Assembly: GCF_900110125.1 (NCBI RefSeq)
Contig: NZ_FOCN01000003.1
Coordinates: forward strand, 1-64,000
Reading direction: 5' to 3'
DNA: 64,000 nt
DNA from: Cryobacterium luteum
GTDB taxonomy: Bacteria > Actinomycetota > Actinomycetes > Actinomycetales > Microbacteriaceae
The notes below the pieces were generated by a model. It was not told the origin of the DNA and did no database searches. It saw only the letters and a program-made list of their open reading frames with translations. A program made the position numbers and the translations under genes. Every line of letters starts with the position of its first letter. Within the stretch, counting starts at the first letter, position 1. Shown piece after piece: positions 55,354 to 64,000 of this stretch.

Positions 55354-55917
55354 ATGGCTTCTACCGCTGATATCAGAAACGGCGTCGTACTCAACATGGA
55401 TGGCCAGCTTTGGGCCGTCGTCGAGTTTCAGCACGTCAAGCCGGGCAAGGGTGGCGCCTTCGTTCGCACCAAGATGAAGAACGTCGTCTCGGGCAAAACC
55501 GTTGACCGCACGTTCAACGCCGGCGCAAAGATCGAGACCGAAAACGTCGACCGTCGCGACTTTCAGTATCTGTACAACGACGGCGACGCCTACGTCTTCA
55601 TGGACGTCGCCGACTACGACCAGATCACCGTGTCCGCTGCCGTCGTCGGCGATGCGAGCAACTTCATGCTCGAAAACCAGGCCGTGACCGTTGCCCTGCA
55701 CAACGGCAACCCGCTGTACGTCGAGCTGCCGGCCTCCGTCACCCTGGAAATCACCTACACGGAGCCGGGACTGCAGGGCGACCGCTCCACCGGCGGCACC
55801 AAGCCGGCCACCGTGGAGACCGGCTACCAGATTCAGGTTCCGCTGTTCCTGGAGCAGGGCACCAAGGTCAAGGTTGACACCCGCACCGGCGACTACCTCG
55901 GTCGCGTCAACGAATGA
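55354..55917 (+). CDS. efp: elongation factor P
   Basis: Relieves ribosome stalling at polyproline stretches. The 187-residue product has three beta-barrel domains; the loop that reaches the peptidyl-transferase centre reads [10 protein letters not shown], with the tip lysine conserved. ATG 55354 gives [10 protein letters not shown]; the frame open to 55246 is not supported. nusB starts inside the stop as ATGA. No modification enzymes (epmA/epmB) are seen here. Confidence 0.97.
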   Translation: MASTADIRNGVVLNMDGQLWAVVEFQHVKPGKGGAFVRTKMKNVVSGKTVDRTFNAGAKIETENVDRRDFQYLYNDGDAYVFMDVADYDQITVSAAVVGDASNFMLENQAVTVALHNGNPLYVELPASVTLEITYTEPGLQGDRSTGGTKPATVETGYQIQVPLFLEQGTKVKVDTRTGDYLGRVNE

Positions 55918-56333
55918 GCGCACGGACCAAGGCCCGCAAGCGCGCCATCGACATTCTGTACGCCGCCGATGTGCGCCAGATCAGCATTCCGGAGTCGCTC
56001 GCAACCGAGGCCGAACGCGCCGCGAGCGAGCCGGCCCGGCTGGCGTCCTGGCTCTACGCTCGTGAACTCGTCGACGGGGTCGTCGACCATCGCGAAGAAA
56101 TCGATGAGCTGATCGAGACGTACTCGCAGGGATGGTCGCTCGCGCGCATGCCCAACATCGATCGCGCCATTCTGCGCATCGGAATCTGGGAGATTCTGTA
56201 CAACGACGCCGTTCCGCACGCCGTCGCTATCGATGAAGCCGTAGAAGCCGCGAAGATTCTTTCCACGGATGACTCGGCCGGCTTCGTCAACGGGCTGCTC
56301 GGCAAGATCGCCCAAACCGCACCGTCGGCCTGA
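55914..56333 (+). CDS. nusB: transcription antitermination factor NusB
   Basis: All-helical RNA-binding protein that joins NusE at boxA sites to support rRNA transcription. The 139-residue product begins [19 protein letters not shown] and has the C-terminal signature [22 protein letters not shown] and FVNGLLGKI. It overlaps efp by four bases. Confidence 0.96.
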   Translation: MSARTKARKRAIDILYAADVRQISIPESLATEAERAASEPARLASWLYARELVDGVVDHREEIDELIETYSQGWSLARMPNIDRAILRIGIWEILYNDAVPHAVAIDEAVEAAKILSTDDSAGFVNGLLGKIAQTAPSA

Positions 56334-56386
56334 TCGGCCGCGTCGACTCCCGCCGCATTCGCCTCTCGTCACCGAAGGACACGCAC

Positions 56387-57394
56387 ATGGACAGCACCGG
56401 ACCCGACGCACCTCGCGACCAGCCGGTTGTGCCCAACCCGTACCTGCCGGTGCCGCCGAAGGGAGGGCCGACTCCGCCGATCGCGCCGGCCCCGTTCGTG
56501 CCAGGCCAAAGGACGAACACTCTGGCCATCGTGTCGTTCGTGTCGTCATTCTTCATCGGGCTTGTCGCCATCATCACCGGGCATATCGCGCTCGCACAGA
56601 TTCGGGCTCGCGGTGAACTCGGTCGCGGCTTTGCCCTCGCCGGTCTCATCATCGGTTACGTCGCCACGGCCCTGTTCGCCATTCTGGTCGTGTTCGCGAT
56701 CATCTTCGCCTCCGCTATCGCAGCCTTCGTGGTCGCCATTGATGCCGGCACAAGCTCAGGAACCGCGACCTCGTCGTCAGCACCGGAATCGAGCGCACCG
56801 GAATCGAGCACACCGCTGCCGACCGGGCAGCTGGGCGCCGCCGACTTCGACGGCGGCTATCTCGAATTCGGCACCGGAGTGGTCATCATCGACGAGTACG
56901 TCGACCCGATGTGCCCGTACTGCGCCCAGTTCGAGGCCGCAAACGGTGAACTGCTGGCTGCGGGCGTTGCGAGCGGAGACATCACGCTGCGGGTGCATTC
57001 GCTCACCTTTCTCGACCGGATGTCTCAGGGCACCGACTACTCCAGCCGGGCCTCAGCGGCTCTCACCTGCCAGGCCACACTGAACCCGGGTGAGACCCTC
57101 GCGTTTCTGTCGGCGCTGTTCGCCAATCAACCGCTCGAGCAGACGGCCGGGCTCAGCAATGGCGAACTCGCCGCCCTGGCGACCGGCGCGTCCAATATTG
57201 CCGACTGCATCGATTCCGGGGACTATCAGGCCTGGTCGCAGCAGAACACCGAAGCAGCCCTGACCGGACCGATCGAGGGCGCTGAGATCGAATCCGTCAA
57301 GGGGACCCCCACGGTGCTGGTCGACGGTGTGCAATACACCGGCAGCCTCACCGACACGGCCGAATTCTCCGCCTTCGTTGCTTCCGCGTTCTAA
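56387..57394 (+). CDS. DUF4190-thioredoxin fusion (DsbA-like membrane protein)
   Basis: Predicted membrane-tethered disulfide oxidoreductase, 335 residues. A proline-rich cytoplasmic N-terminus precedes two membrane helices with a DUF4190 pattern (TLAIVSFVSSFFIGLVAIITGHIAL and FALAGLIIGYVATALFAILVV). A Ser/Ala/Glu/Pro linker with a short ESSAPESSTP repeat follows, then a DsbA-type thioredoxin domain with active site C176-P-Y-C179 and the cis-Pro segment KGTPTVLVDG. Two further cysteines lie later in the domain. The ATG has AAGGA upstream. It lies between nusB and the pyr operon. Confidence 0.85.
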   Translation: MDSTGPDAPRDQPVVPNPYLPVPPKGGPTPPIAPAPFVPGQRTNTLAIVSFVSSFFIGLVAIITGHIALAQIRARGELGRGFALAGLIIGYVATALFAILVVFAIIFASAIAAFVVAIDAGTSSGTATSSSAPESSAPESSTPLPTGQLGAADFDGGYLEFGTGVVIIDEYVDPMCPYCAQFEAANGELLAAGVASGDITLRVHSLTFLDRMSQGTDYSSRASAALTCQATLNPGETLAFLSALFANQPLEQTAGLSNGELAALATGASNIADCIDSGDYQAWSQQNTEAALTGPIEGAEIESVKGTPTVLVDGVQYTGSLTDTAEFSAFVASAF

Positions 57395-57422
57395 GGGTTC
57401 GCACCACCGGTTCCCCACGGGC

Positions 57423-57428
57423 TAGGCT
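57423..57428 (+). promoter_or_regulatory. -10 box TAGGCT of the pyr operon
   Basis: TAGGCT lies 60 bases before pyrR and implies a transcript starting near 57435 with a leader of about 53 bases that contains the PyrR-type hairpin. The -35 region is poorly conserved. Confidence 0.5.
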
Positions 57429-57455
57429 GGACCCATTCAGACATCCTTTAATGAT

Positions 57456-57471
57456 CCGTCCTGTGAGACGG
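57456..57471 (+). promoter_or_regulatory. PyrR-binding hairpin in the pyr leader
   Basis: A 5-bp stem CCGTC/GACGG closes a six-base loop CTGTGA, which matches the CNGNGA hexaloop consensus of PyrR-binding RNA. The GGGAAGGAGG ribosome site of pyrR starts at the base of the stem, so PyrR plus UMP bound here would block translation, the mechanism described for mycobacterial pyr operons. There is no terminator in the leader. Confidence 0.75.
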
Positions 57472-57487
57472 GGAAGGAGGTCGGCAT

Positions 57488-58030
57488 TTGGCGCACATTG
57501 TGCTCACTCAGGCTGACATCACCCGCGCGTTAACTCGAATCTCCCACGAGATCCTGGAGTCCAATCGGGGCCCGGAGAATCTCATCATCCTCGGTATCCC
57601 CACCCGTGGCGTCATTCTCGCCCGCCGCATCGCCGAGACCATCCAGCGAATCGAACCCGCAGCATCACTCGTGCGGGTCGGATCGCTCGACGTCACGCTC
57701 TATCGCGACGATCTCGCCCACGGCCGTACCCGCACGCCGTCGCGCACCGAAGTGCCCGGCAGGATCAACGGTGCCACAGTCGTGCTCGTCGACGACGTGC
57801 TGTACTCGGGACGTACCATTCGCAGCGCCCTCGACGCGCTCGGGGACCACGGCCGTCCAACCATCGTGCGGCTTGCCGTTCTCGTCGATCGGGGACACCG
57901 TGAGTTGCCCATTCGCGCCGACTTCGTCGGCCGCAACCTGCCGACGGCTACCGACGAGCGCATCAACGTGCACCTCGAGGAGATCGACGGCGACGAGTTC
58001 GTCTCGATCGACGGCGGGACCAACCGATGA
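57488..58030 (+). CDS. pyrR: bifunctional pyr operon regulator / uracil phosphoribosyltransferase
   Basis: UMP-responsive RNA-binding regulator of the pyrimidine operon with uracil phosphoribosyltransferase fold. The 180-residue product has the PRPP motif [18 protein letters not shown], the [11 protein letters not shown] segment and [18 protein letters not shown]. The start is TTG with GGAAGGAGG seven bases upstream, and its own binding hairpin lies directly before that site. Its stop overlaps pyrB as ATGA. Confidence 0.95.
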   Translation: MAHIVLTQADITRALTRISHEILESNRGPENLIILGIPTRGVILARRIAETIQRIEPAASLVRVGSLDVTLYRDDLAHGRTRTPSRTEVPGRINGATVVLVDDVLYSGRTIRSALDALGDHGRPTIVRLAVLVDRGHRELPIRADFVGRNLPTATDERINVHLEEIDGDEFVSIDGGTNR

Positions 58031-58989
58031 GACATCTTCTGTCCACCAAGGACCTCACCCGTGACGAGGCCATCAATCTGCTCGACATTGCCGAAGACAT
58101 GGCGGATGTCGCCAAGCGTGAGGTCAAGAAGCTCCCGACCCTGCGCGGCAAGACCGTCGTCAACCTGTTCTTCGAGGATTCCACCCGCACCCGCATCTCC
58201 TTCGAGGCCGCCGCCAAGCGGCTGAGCGCCGACGTGATCAACTTCAGCGCCAAGGGCTCAAGCGTGTCGAAGGGCGAAAGCCTGAAGGATACGGCGCAGA
58301 CCCTGGCCGCGATCGGCGCCGACGGTGTCGTCATCCGCCACCCGGCCTCCGGTGCCCCGGCCGTGCTCGCCGCAAGCGGGTGGATCGATGCGGGCATCAT
58401 CAACGCCGGTGACGGCACCCACGAGCATCCCACCCAGGCCCTACTCGACGCCTTCACCATCCGCCGCCGCACCCACGGGCAGGCATCCCGCGGTCGGGGC
58501 CTCGACGGAGTCACCGTCACCATCGTCGGCGACGTGCTCCACTCCCGCGTCGCCCGGTCGAACCTCTGGCTGCTGACCACTCTCGGTGCGGAGGTCACGT
58601 TCGTCGCCCCGCCCACGCTGTTGCCGAGCGACACCACCCTCTGGCCGGCCCGATTCAGCTTTGACCTCGATGAGGCGATCGATGCCAGCCCCGACGTGGT
58701 CATGATGCTGCGCATCCAGACCGAACGGATGAGCGCGGCCTTCTTTCCGAGCAGCCGCGAGTATTCCCGGGTCTGGGGCCTCGACGACGCGCGATTTGGC
58801 CGACTCGGTCCGGCTAGCATTGTCATGCACCCCGGCCCGATGAATCGTGGCCTGGAGATCTCGTCGGCGGCGGCCGACTCCGCTAATTCGACCGTGCTTG
58901 AACAGGTCACGAACGGCGTCTCCGTGCGAATGGCCGCACTCTACCTGCTCTTGTCCGGTGACCGGAAGGAATCGAAGAATGTCGATTGA
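58027..58989 (+). CDS. pyrB: aspartate carbamoyltransferase catalytic subunit
   Basis: First committed step of pyrimidine synthesis: carbamoyl phosphate plus aspartate to carbamoyl aspartate. The 320-residue product has the carbamoyl phosphate motif STRTRISFE, the KGESLKDT loop, [12 protein letters not shown] and [11 protein letters not shown]. No pyrI regulatory subunit is present. It overlaps pyrR by 4 bases and pyrC by 11. Confidence 0.97.
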   Translation: MRHLLSTKDLTRDEAINLLDIAEDMADVAKREVKKLPTLRGKTVVNLFFEDSTRTRISFEAAAKRLSADVINFSAKGSSVSKGESLKDTAQTLAAIGADGVVIRHPASGAPAVLAASGWIDAGIINAGDGTHEHPTQALLDAFTIRRRTHGQASRGRGLDGVTVTIVGDVLHSRVARSNLWLLTTLGAEVTFVAPPTLLPSDTTLWPARFSFDLDEAIDASPDVVMMLRIQTERMSAAFFPSSREYSRVWGLDDARFGRLGPASIVMHPGPMNRGLEISSAAADSANSTVLEQVTNGVSVRMAALYLLLSGDRKESKNVD

Positions 58990-60340
58990 CGCGATGCACG
59001 GAACTGCGCACAACTGGCTGATTCGCGGGGCGACCCTACCGAACGGCACGGGCACCGACATCCGTCTCGACGGCCGGCGGATCGCCGAACTCGGGACCGG
59101 CCTGTCGCCGAACGGCGCGAACGTGATCGACGCCGACGGCCTCATTGCGCTGCCCGGCCTGGTCGACCTGCACGCCCACCTGCGCGAACCGGGCTACGAA
59201 CACAGTGAGACCGTGCTCAGCGGCAGCCGCGCCGCAGCCCGAGGGGGCTTCACGAGCGTGTTCGCCATGGCGAACACCCTGCCGGCGCAGGACACCGCCG
59301 GGGTGGTCGAGCAGGTGCTCGCGCTCGGAGAAAGTGCCGGCTACGTCGACGTGCAGCCGATCGGCGCCGTCACCGCGGGCCTCGCGGGCCAGCAACTCGC
59401 CGAACTCGGCGCGATGGCCTCGAGTCGAGCCCGCGTTCGGGTGTTCTCCGACGACGGCTTCTGCGTCTCCGACCCCCTTCTCATGCGCCGCGCCCTCGAA
59501 TATGTGAAGGCCTTCGACGGCGTCATCGCGCAGCATTCGCAGGAACCGCGCCTCACCGAAAAAGCCCAGATGAACGAGGGCGCCCTCTCCGGCGAACTGG
59601 GCCTCGTCGGCTGGCCCGCCGTCGCCGAAGAGTCGATTATCGCCCGGGACGTTCTACTGGCCGAACACGTCGGATCGCGCCTGCACGTCTGCCACGTTTC
59701 GACGGCCGGCTCCGTCGACGTGATCCGTTGGGCGAAGGCTCGCGGCATCAACGTGACCGCCGAGGTCACGCCGCACCACCTGCTGCTCACCGAAGACCTC
59801 GTTCGCGGCTACGACGCCCGTTTCAAGGTGAACCCGCCGCTGCGAGCCCGGGAAGACGTCGAAGCCCTGCGCGCCGGACTCGCCGACGGCACGATCGACA
59901 TCGTCGCGACCGACCACGCCCCGCATCCAGCCGAAAGCAAGGACTGCGAGTGGGACGCCGCCGCGAACGGCATGATCGGGCTGGAATCCGCGCTGTCGGT
60001 CGTGCACGCCGCGGTCGTGGCGACCGGGTTGCTCGACTGGGCCGACATCGAACGCGTTCTCTCCCGCACGCCGGCCCGCATCGGGCGCGTGACCGGCCAG
60101 GGCAATCCGATCGCGGTCGGGTCACCGGCCGAACTGACACTGTATGACCCTCAAGCGACCCGCGTTTTCGGGCGCGCCGACCTGGCCGGAACGAGCATGA
60201 ACTCGCCCTACCTGTCGATGACCCTGCCGGGCGAAGTGCGGGCAACCTTCCACCGCGGCTATGCCACCGTGCTCGATGGTGTTGTGCGCAGCAGCCTCGA
60301 AATAGCCGAGAACGCGAGCGGAGTGCTCACTCATGGATAG
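58979..60340 (+). CDS. pyrC: dihydroorotase
   Basis: Zinc amidohydrolase that closes carbamoyl aspartate to dihydroorotate. With ATG 58979 the protein has 453 residues, the longer class I type. Metal and substrate residues show in [14 protein letters not shown], in [10 protein letters not shown], in [10 protein letters not shown] and in the catalytic Asp of VATDHAPHP. The reading frame is open to 58847, but that part overlaps pyrB and is rejected. Confidence 0.96.
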   Translation: MSIDAMHGTAHNWLIRGATLPNGTGTDIRLDGRRIAELGTGLSPNGANVIDADGLIALPGLVDLHAHLREPGYEHSETVLSGSRAAARGGFTSVFAMANTLPAQDTAGVVEQVLALGESAGYVDVQPIGAVTAGLAGQQLAELGAMASSRARVRVFSDDGFCVSDPLLMRRALEYVKAFDGVIAQHSQEPRLTEKAQMNEGALSGELGLVGWPAVAEESIIARDVLLAEHVGSRLHVCHVSTAGSVDVIRWAKARGINVTAEVTPHHLLLTEDLVRGYDARFKVNPPLRAREDVEALRAGLADGTIDIVATDHAPHPAESKDCEWDAAANGMIGLESALSVVHAAVVATGLLDWADIERVLSRTPARIGRVTGQGNPIAVGSPAELTLYDPQATRVFGRADLAGTSMNSPYLSMTLPGEVRATFHRGYATVLDGVVRSSLEIAENASGVLTHG

Positions 60341-60872
60341 GACCATTCCGGCCGTCATTACCGCGCTCGTCTTGCTCGGCGTTCTGATTTTGATGTGGCG
60401 CAGCTGGCGAAAGCGCAGCCGACGGGATGCGACACTCTCCGCCGGCTACCCCCTGCCGGAGTCCGCCGGGGTCACCCTGGCCGGCGCCGAAGCCTATTAC
60501 GTGGCGACGACTCCGCGCGACGCGCCGCTTGAACGGCTCGCCATTGCCGGCCTCGGCTTTCGCGCCCGCGCCGCCCTAATGGTGACGGAGGCCGGAATCA
60601 TTCTCGACCTCGACGGCAATGAGCCGGTTTTCGTTCCGGCCGGCGCCATCGATGCGGTCGGTGCCGCCCGGGTCGCCATCGACCGGGCCGTCGAAACCGA
60701 CGGTCTCCTGCGCCTGTCCTGGCGGCTGGCCACCGGCACCCCCGACCGTCGCGCTGTCGACAGCTTCTTTCGCATCATCGATCCCAATGATCGGGCTCGC
60801 CTCGTCGACTCGATCCGCACCCTTGCCGTAACGGCCGCCGCCCCGGCCCATCAAGACGAAAGTGAGGCCTGA
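60333..60872 (+). CDS. PH-like membrane protein of the pyr operon
   Basis: Small protein of unknown function, 179 residues. One N-terminal membrane helix (about 5-22) is followed by a basic stretch and a beta-rich domain (about 45-160) resembling the PH-like proteins I recall as common between pyrC and carA in Actinobacteria. It overlaps the pyrC end by 8 bases and borders carA, so it is co-expressed with pyrimidine synthesis. A role in that pathway is not shown. Confidence 0.8.
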   Translation: MDRTIPAVITALVLLGVLILMWRSWRKRSRRDATLSAGYPLPESAGVTLAGAEAYYVATTPRDAPLERLAIAGLGFRARAALMVTEAGIILDLDGNEPVFVPAGAIDAVGAARVAIDRAVETDGLLRLSWRLATGTPDRRAVDSFFRIIDPNDRARLVDSIRTLAVTAAAPAHQDESEA

Positions 60873-60873
60873 C

Positions 60874-62135
60874 GTGCCCGATTCGACCGCACCAGACCAG
60901 ACAGAACCCGACCAGGCGGCATCAGCTGACGTCGTTGCAAGCGAGGTCGGCGCATCCGCTGGCCTGACGTCCTCCTCCGTGGCGGACAAGCCCGGCCCGG
61001 CCGTGCTCGTGCTTGAAGACGGCCGCCGTTTCGTCGGCCGCAGGTATGGCAGCGAGGGTCAGGCTCTGGGCGAGATCGTCTTCGCCACGGGCATGACCGG
61101 CTACCAGGAAACCCTGACCGATCCGTCCTACGCCGGCCAGATCGTGCTGATGACCGCGCCGCACATCGGCAACACCGGCATGAACGATGAGGACATGGAG
61201 TCCAGGCAGATTTGGGTCGCCGGCTTCATCGTGCGCGAGCCGGCCCGGATCGCCTCCAACTTTCGCGCCACCCGAACCCTCGACGATGACCTCGAAGCAC
61301 AGGGTGTTGTCGGCATCAGCGGCATCGACACCCGCGCCATCACCCGCCACATCCGTTCTGCGGGCGCCATGAAGAGCGGCATCTTCTCGGGCGACCTGTT
61401 CGGCCTCTCTGACAGCGAACAGCTCGAACGGGTGCTCGCCGGGGCTGCCATGCGCGGTCGCAACCTGTCGTTCGAGGTCTCGACCGTCGAACCCTTCTCG
61501 ATTCCCGCGCAGGGTGAACGCATCGGCTCCGTCGCTGTGCTCGACCTCGGTGTGAAGAGCAGCACACTCACCTACCTCGCCGAACGCGGCTTCGAGGTGC
61601 TCGTGCTGCCGCAGTCGGTCACCGCAGAGCATGTTCTCTCGCTGAAGCCCTCTGCCCTGTTCTTCTCGAACGGACCGGGCGACCCGGCCGCGTCCGACGC
61701 GCACGTCACCCTGTTGCAGGAAGTGCTCCGGGCTGGCATTCCCTACTTCGGCATCTGCTTCGGCAACCAACTTCTCGGCCGCGCGCTGGGTTTTCGCACC
61801 TACAAACTGCCATTCGGACACCGCGGCATCAACCAGCCGGTGCTCGACAAGACCACCGGACGGGTCGAGATCACCTCGCAGAACCACGGCTTCGCGGTCG
61901 ACATGCCCATTGAGGGCGTGCACGAGTCGCGCACCGGCTTCGGCCGGGTCGAGGTCAGCCACTACAGCCTCAACGACCAGGTGGTCGAAGGCATCCGCTG
62001 CCTCGATATCAACGCCTTCTCGGTGCAATACCACCCGGAAGCTGCCTCCGGCCCGCACGACGCCAACCACCTTTTCGATCGATTCAGAGACGTTGTTCTG
62101 GCTGCGCAGTCAGCCGTTGCAGGAGAAACCAAATA

Positions 62136-62136
<1 letters not shown>
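60874..62136 (+). CDS. carA: carbamoyl phosphate synthase small (glutaminase) subunit
   Basis: Hydrolyses glutamine and passes ammonia to CarB. The 420-residue product has an unusual acidic/Ser N-terminal extension of about 40 residues before [13 protein letters not shown]. The glutaminase nucleophile is C295 ([10 protein letters not shown]), with the His/Glu of [13 protein letters not shown] 60874 has GAGG six bases upstream; GTG 60862 is an alternative. The stop overlaps carB as TAATG. Confidence 0.96.

Positions 62137-64000
<1,864 letters not shown>

Overview
This is a 64 kb chromosomal segment from a high-GC Gram-positive bacterium, most likely an actinomycete of the order Micrococcales and plausibly a Microbacteriaceae relative such as Cryobacterium or Salinibacterium. 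That placement is inferred from GC-rich third codon positions, frequent GTG and TTG starts, actinobacterial-type -10 boxes (TAGGCT, TATGCT) placed about 7 nt before start codons, and actinobacterial gene orders: yebC-ruvCAB-yajC-secDF-rel, rarA-rpsD-alaS-ruvX-mltG-aroE-aroC-aroK-aroB, and efp-nusB-pyrR-pyrB-pyrC-carA-carB.

Layout. 1-1.7 kb: an IS1182-type transposase at the left edge. 1.9-5.2 kb: a fadA-fadB fatty-acid beta-oxidation operon (minus strand). 5.3-9.8 kb: RNase D, DUF3000, an alpha/beta hydrolase, and a rhodanese-SufE sulfur pair. 9.9-12.4 kb: ZapE/AFG1 ATPase and an ammonium transporter behind a GlnR-like box. 12.5-16.7 kb: a MarP-type protease, DUF2071, a Gly/Asp-tailed membrane protein, an NAD(P)-binding protein and an M50-type membrane metalloprotease. 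16.8-21.1 kb: an accessory-looking block with a 910-residue MalT/LAL-type LuxR regulator and two small membrane proteins, next to a tRNA-Val. 21.2-21.9 kb: four tRNA genes. 22-28.4 kb: thrS, a HIT protein, pdxST, DUF1697, yebC. 27.8-36.2 kb: recombination (ruvCAB), protein export (yajC-secDF) and stringent response (rel). 36.2-41.3 kb: an AbiEi-like protein, DUF349, cyclophilin, rarA, rpsD. 41.4-50.6 kb: DUF948, a small membrane protein, alaS, ruvX, mltG and the shikimate genes aroE, C, K, B. 50.6-54.8 kb: an aldehyde dehydrogenase module (DUF779, ALDH, GAF regulator) inserted between aroB and aroQ. 54.8-64 kb: aroQ, efp, nusB, a DsbA-like protein and the pyrimidine operon, cut off inside carB.

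Most of the window is housekeeping. Genes in the operons are packed with 1-11 bp overlaps (ATGA, GTGA, TGATG and TAATG junctions), which suggests translational coupling. The best regulatory signals are a PyrR-type CNGNGA hexaloop hairpin directly before the pyrR ribosome binding site, a GlnR-like array before amt, a strong terminator between ALDH and DUF779, and several probable leaderless transcripts (aroQ, rarA, a 9-codon upstream ORF before DUF1697). The least explained structure is a run of six 15-bp tandem repeats between ruvB and yajC, directly after a perfect TATAAT. No CRISPR array, prophage, rRNA or defence island was recognised, and no stretch above 300 bases lacks a gene. No wholly new system can be claimed from the sequence alone.
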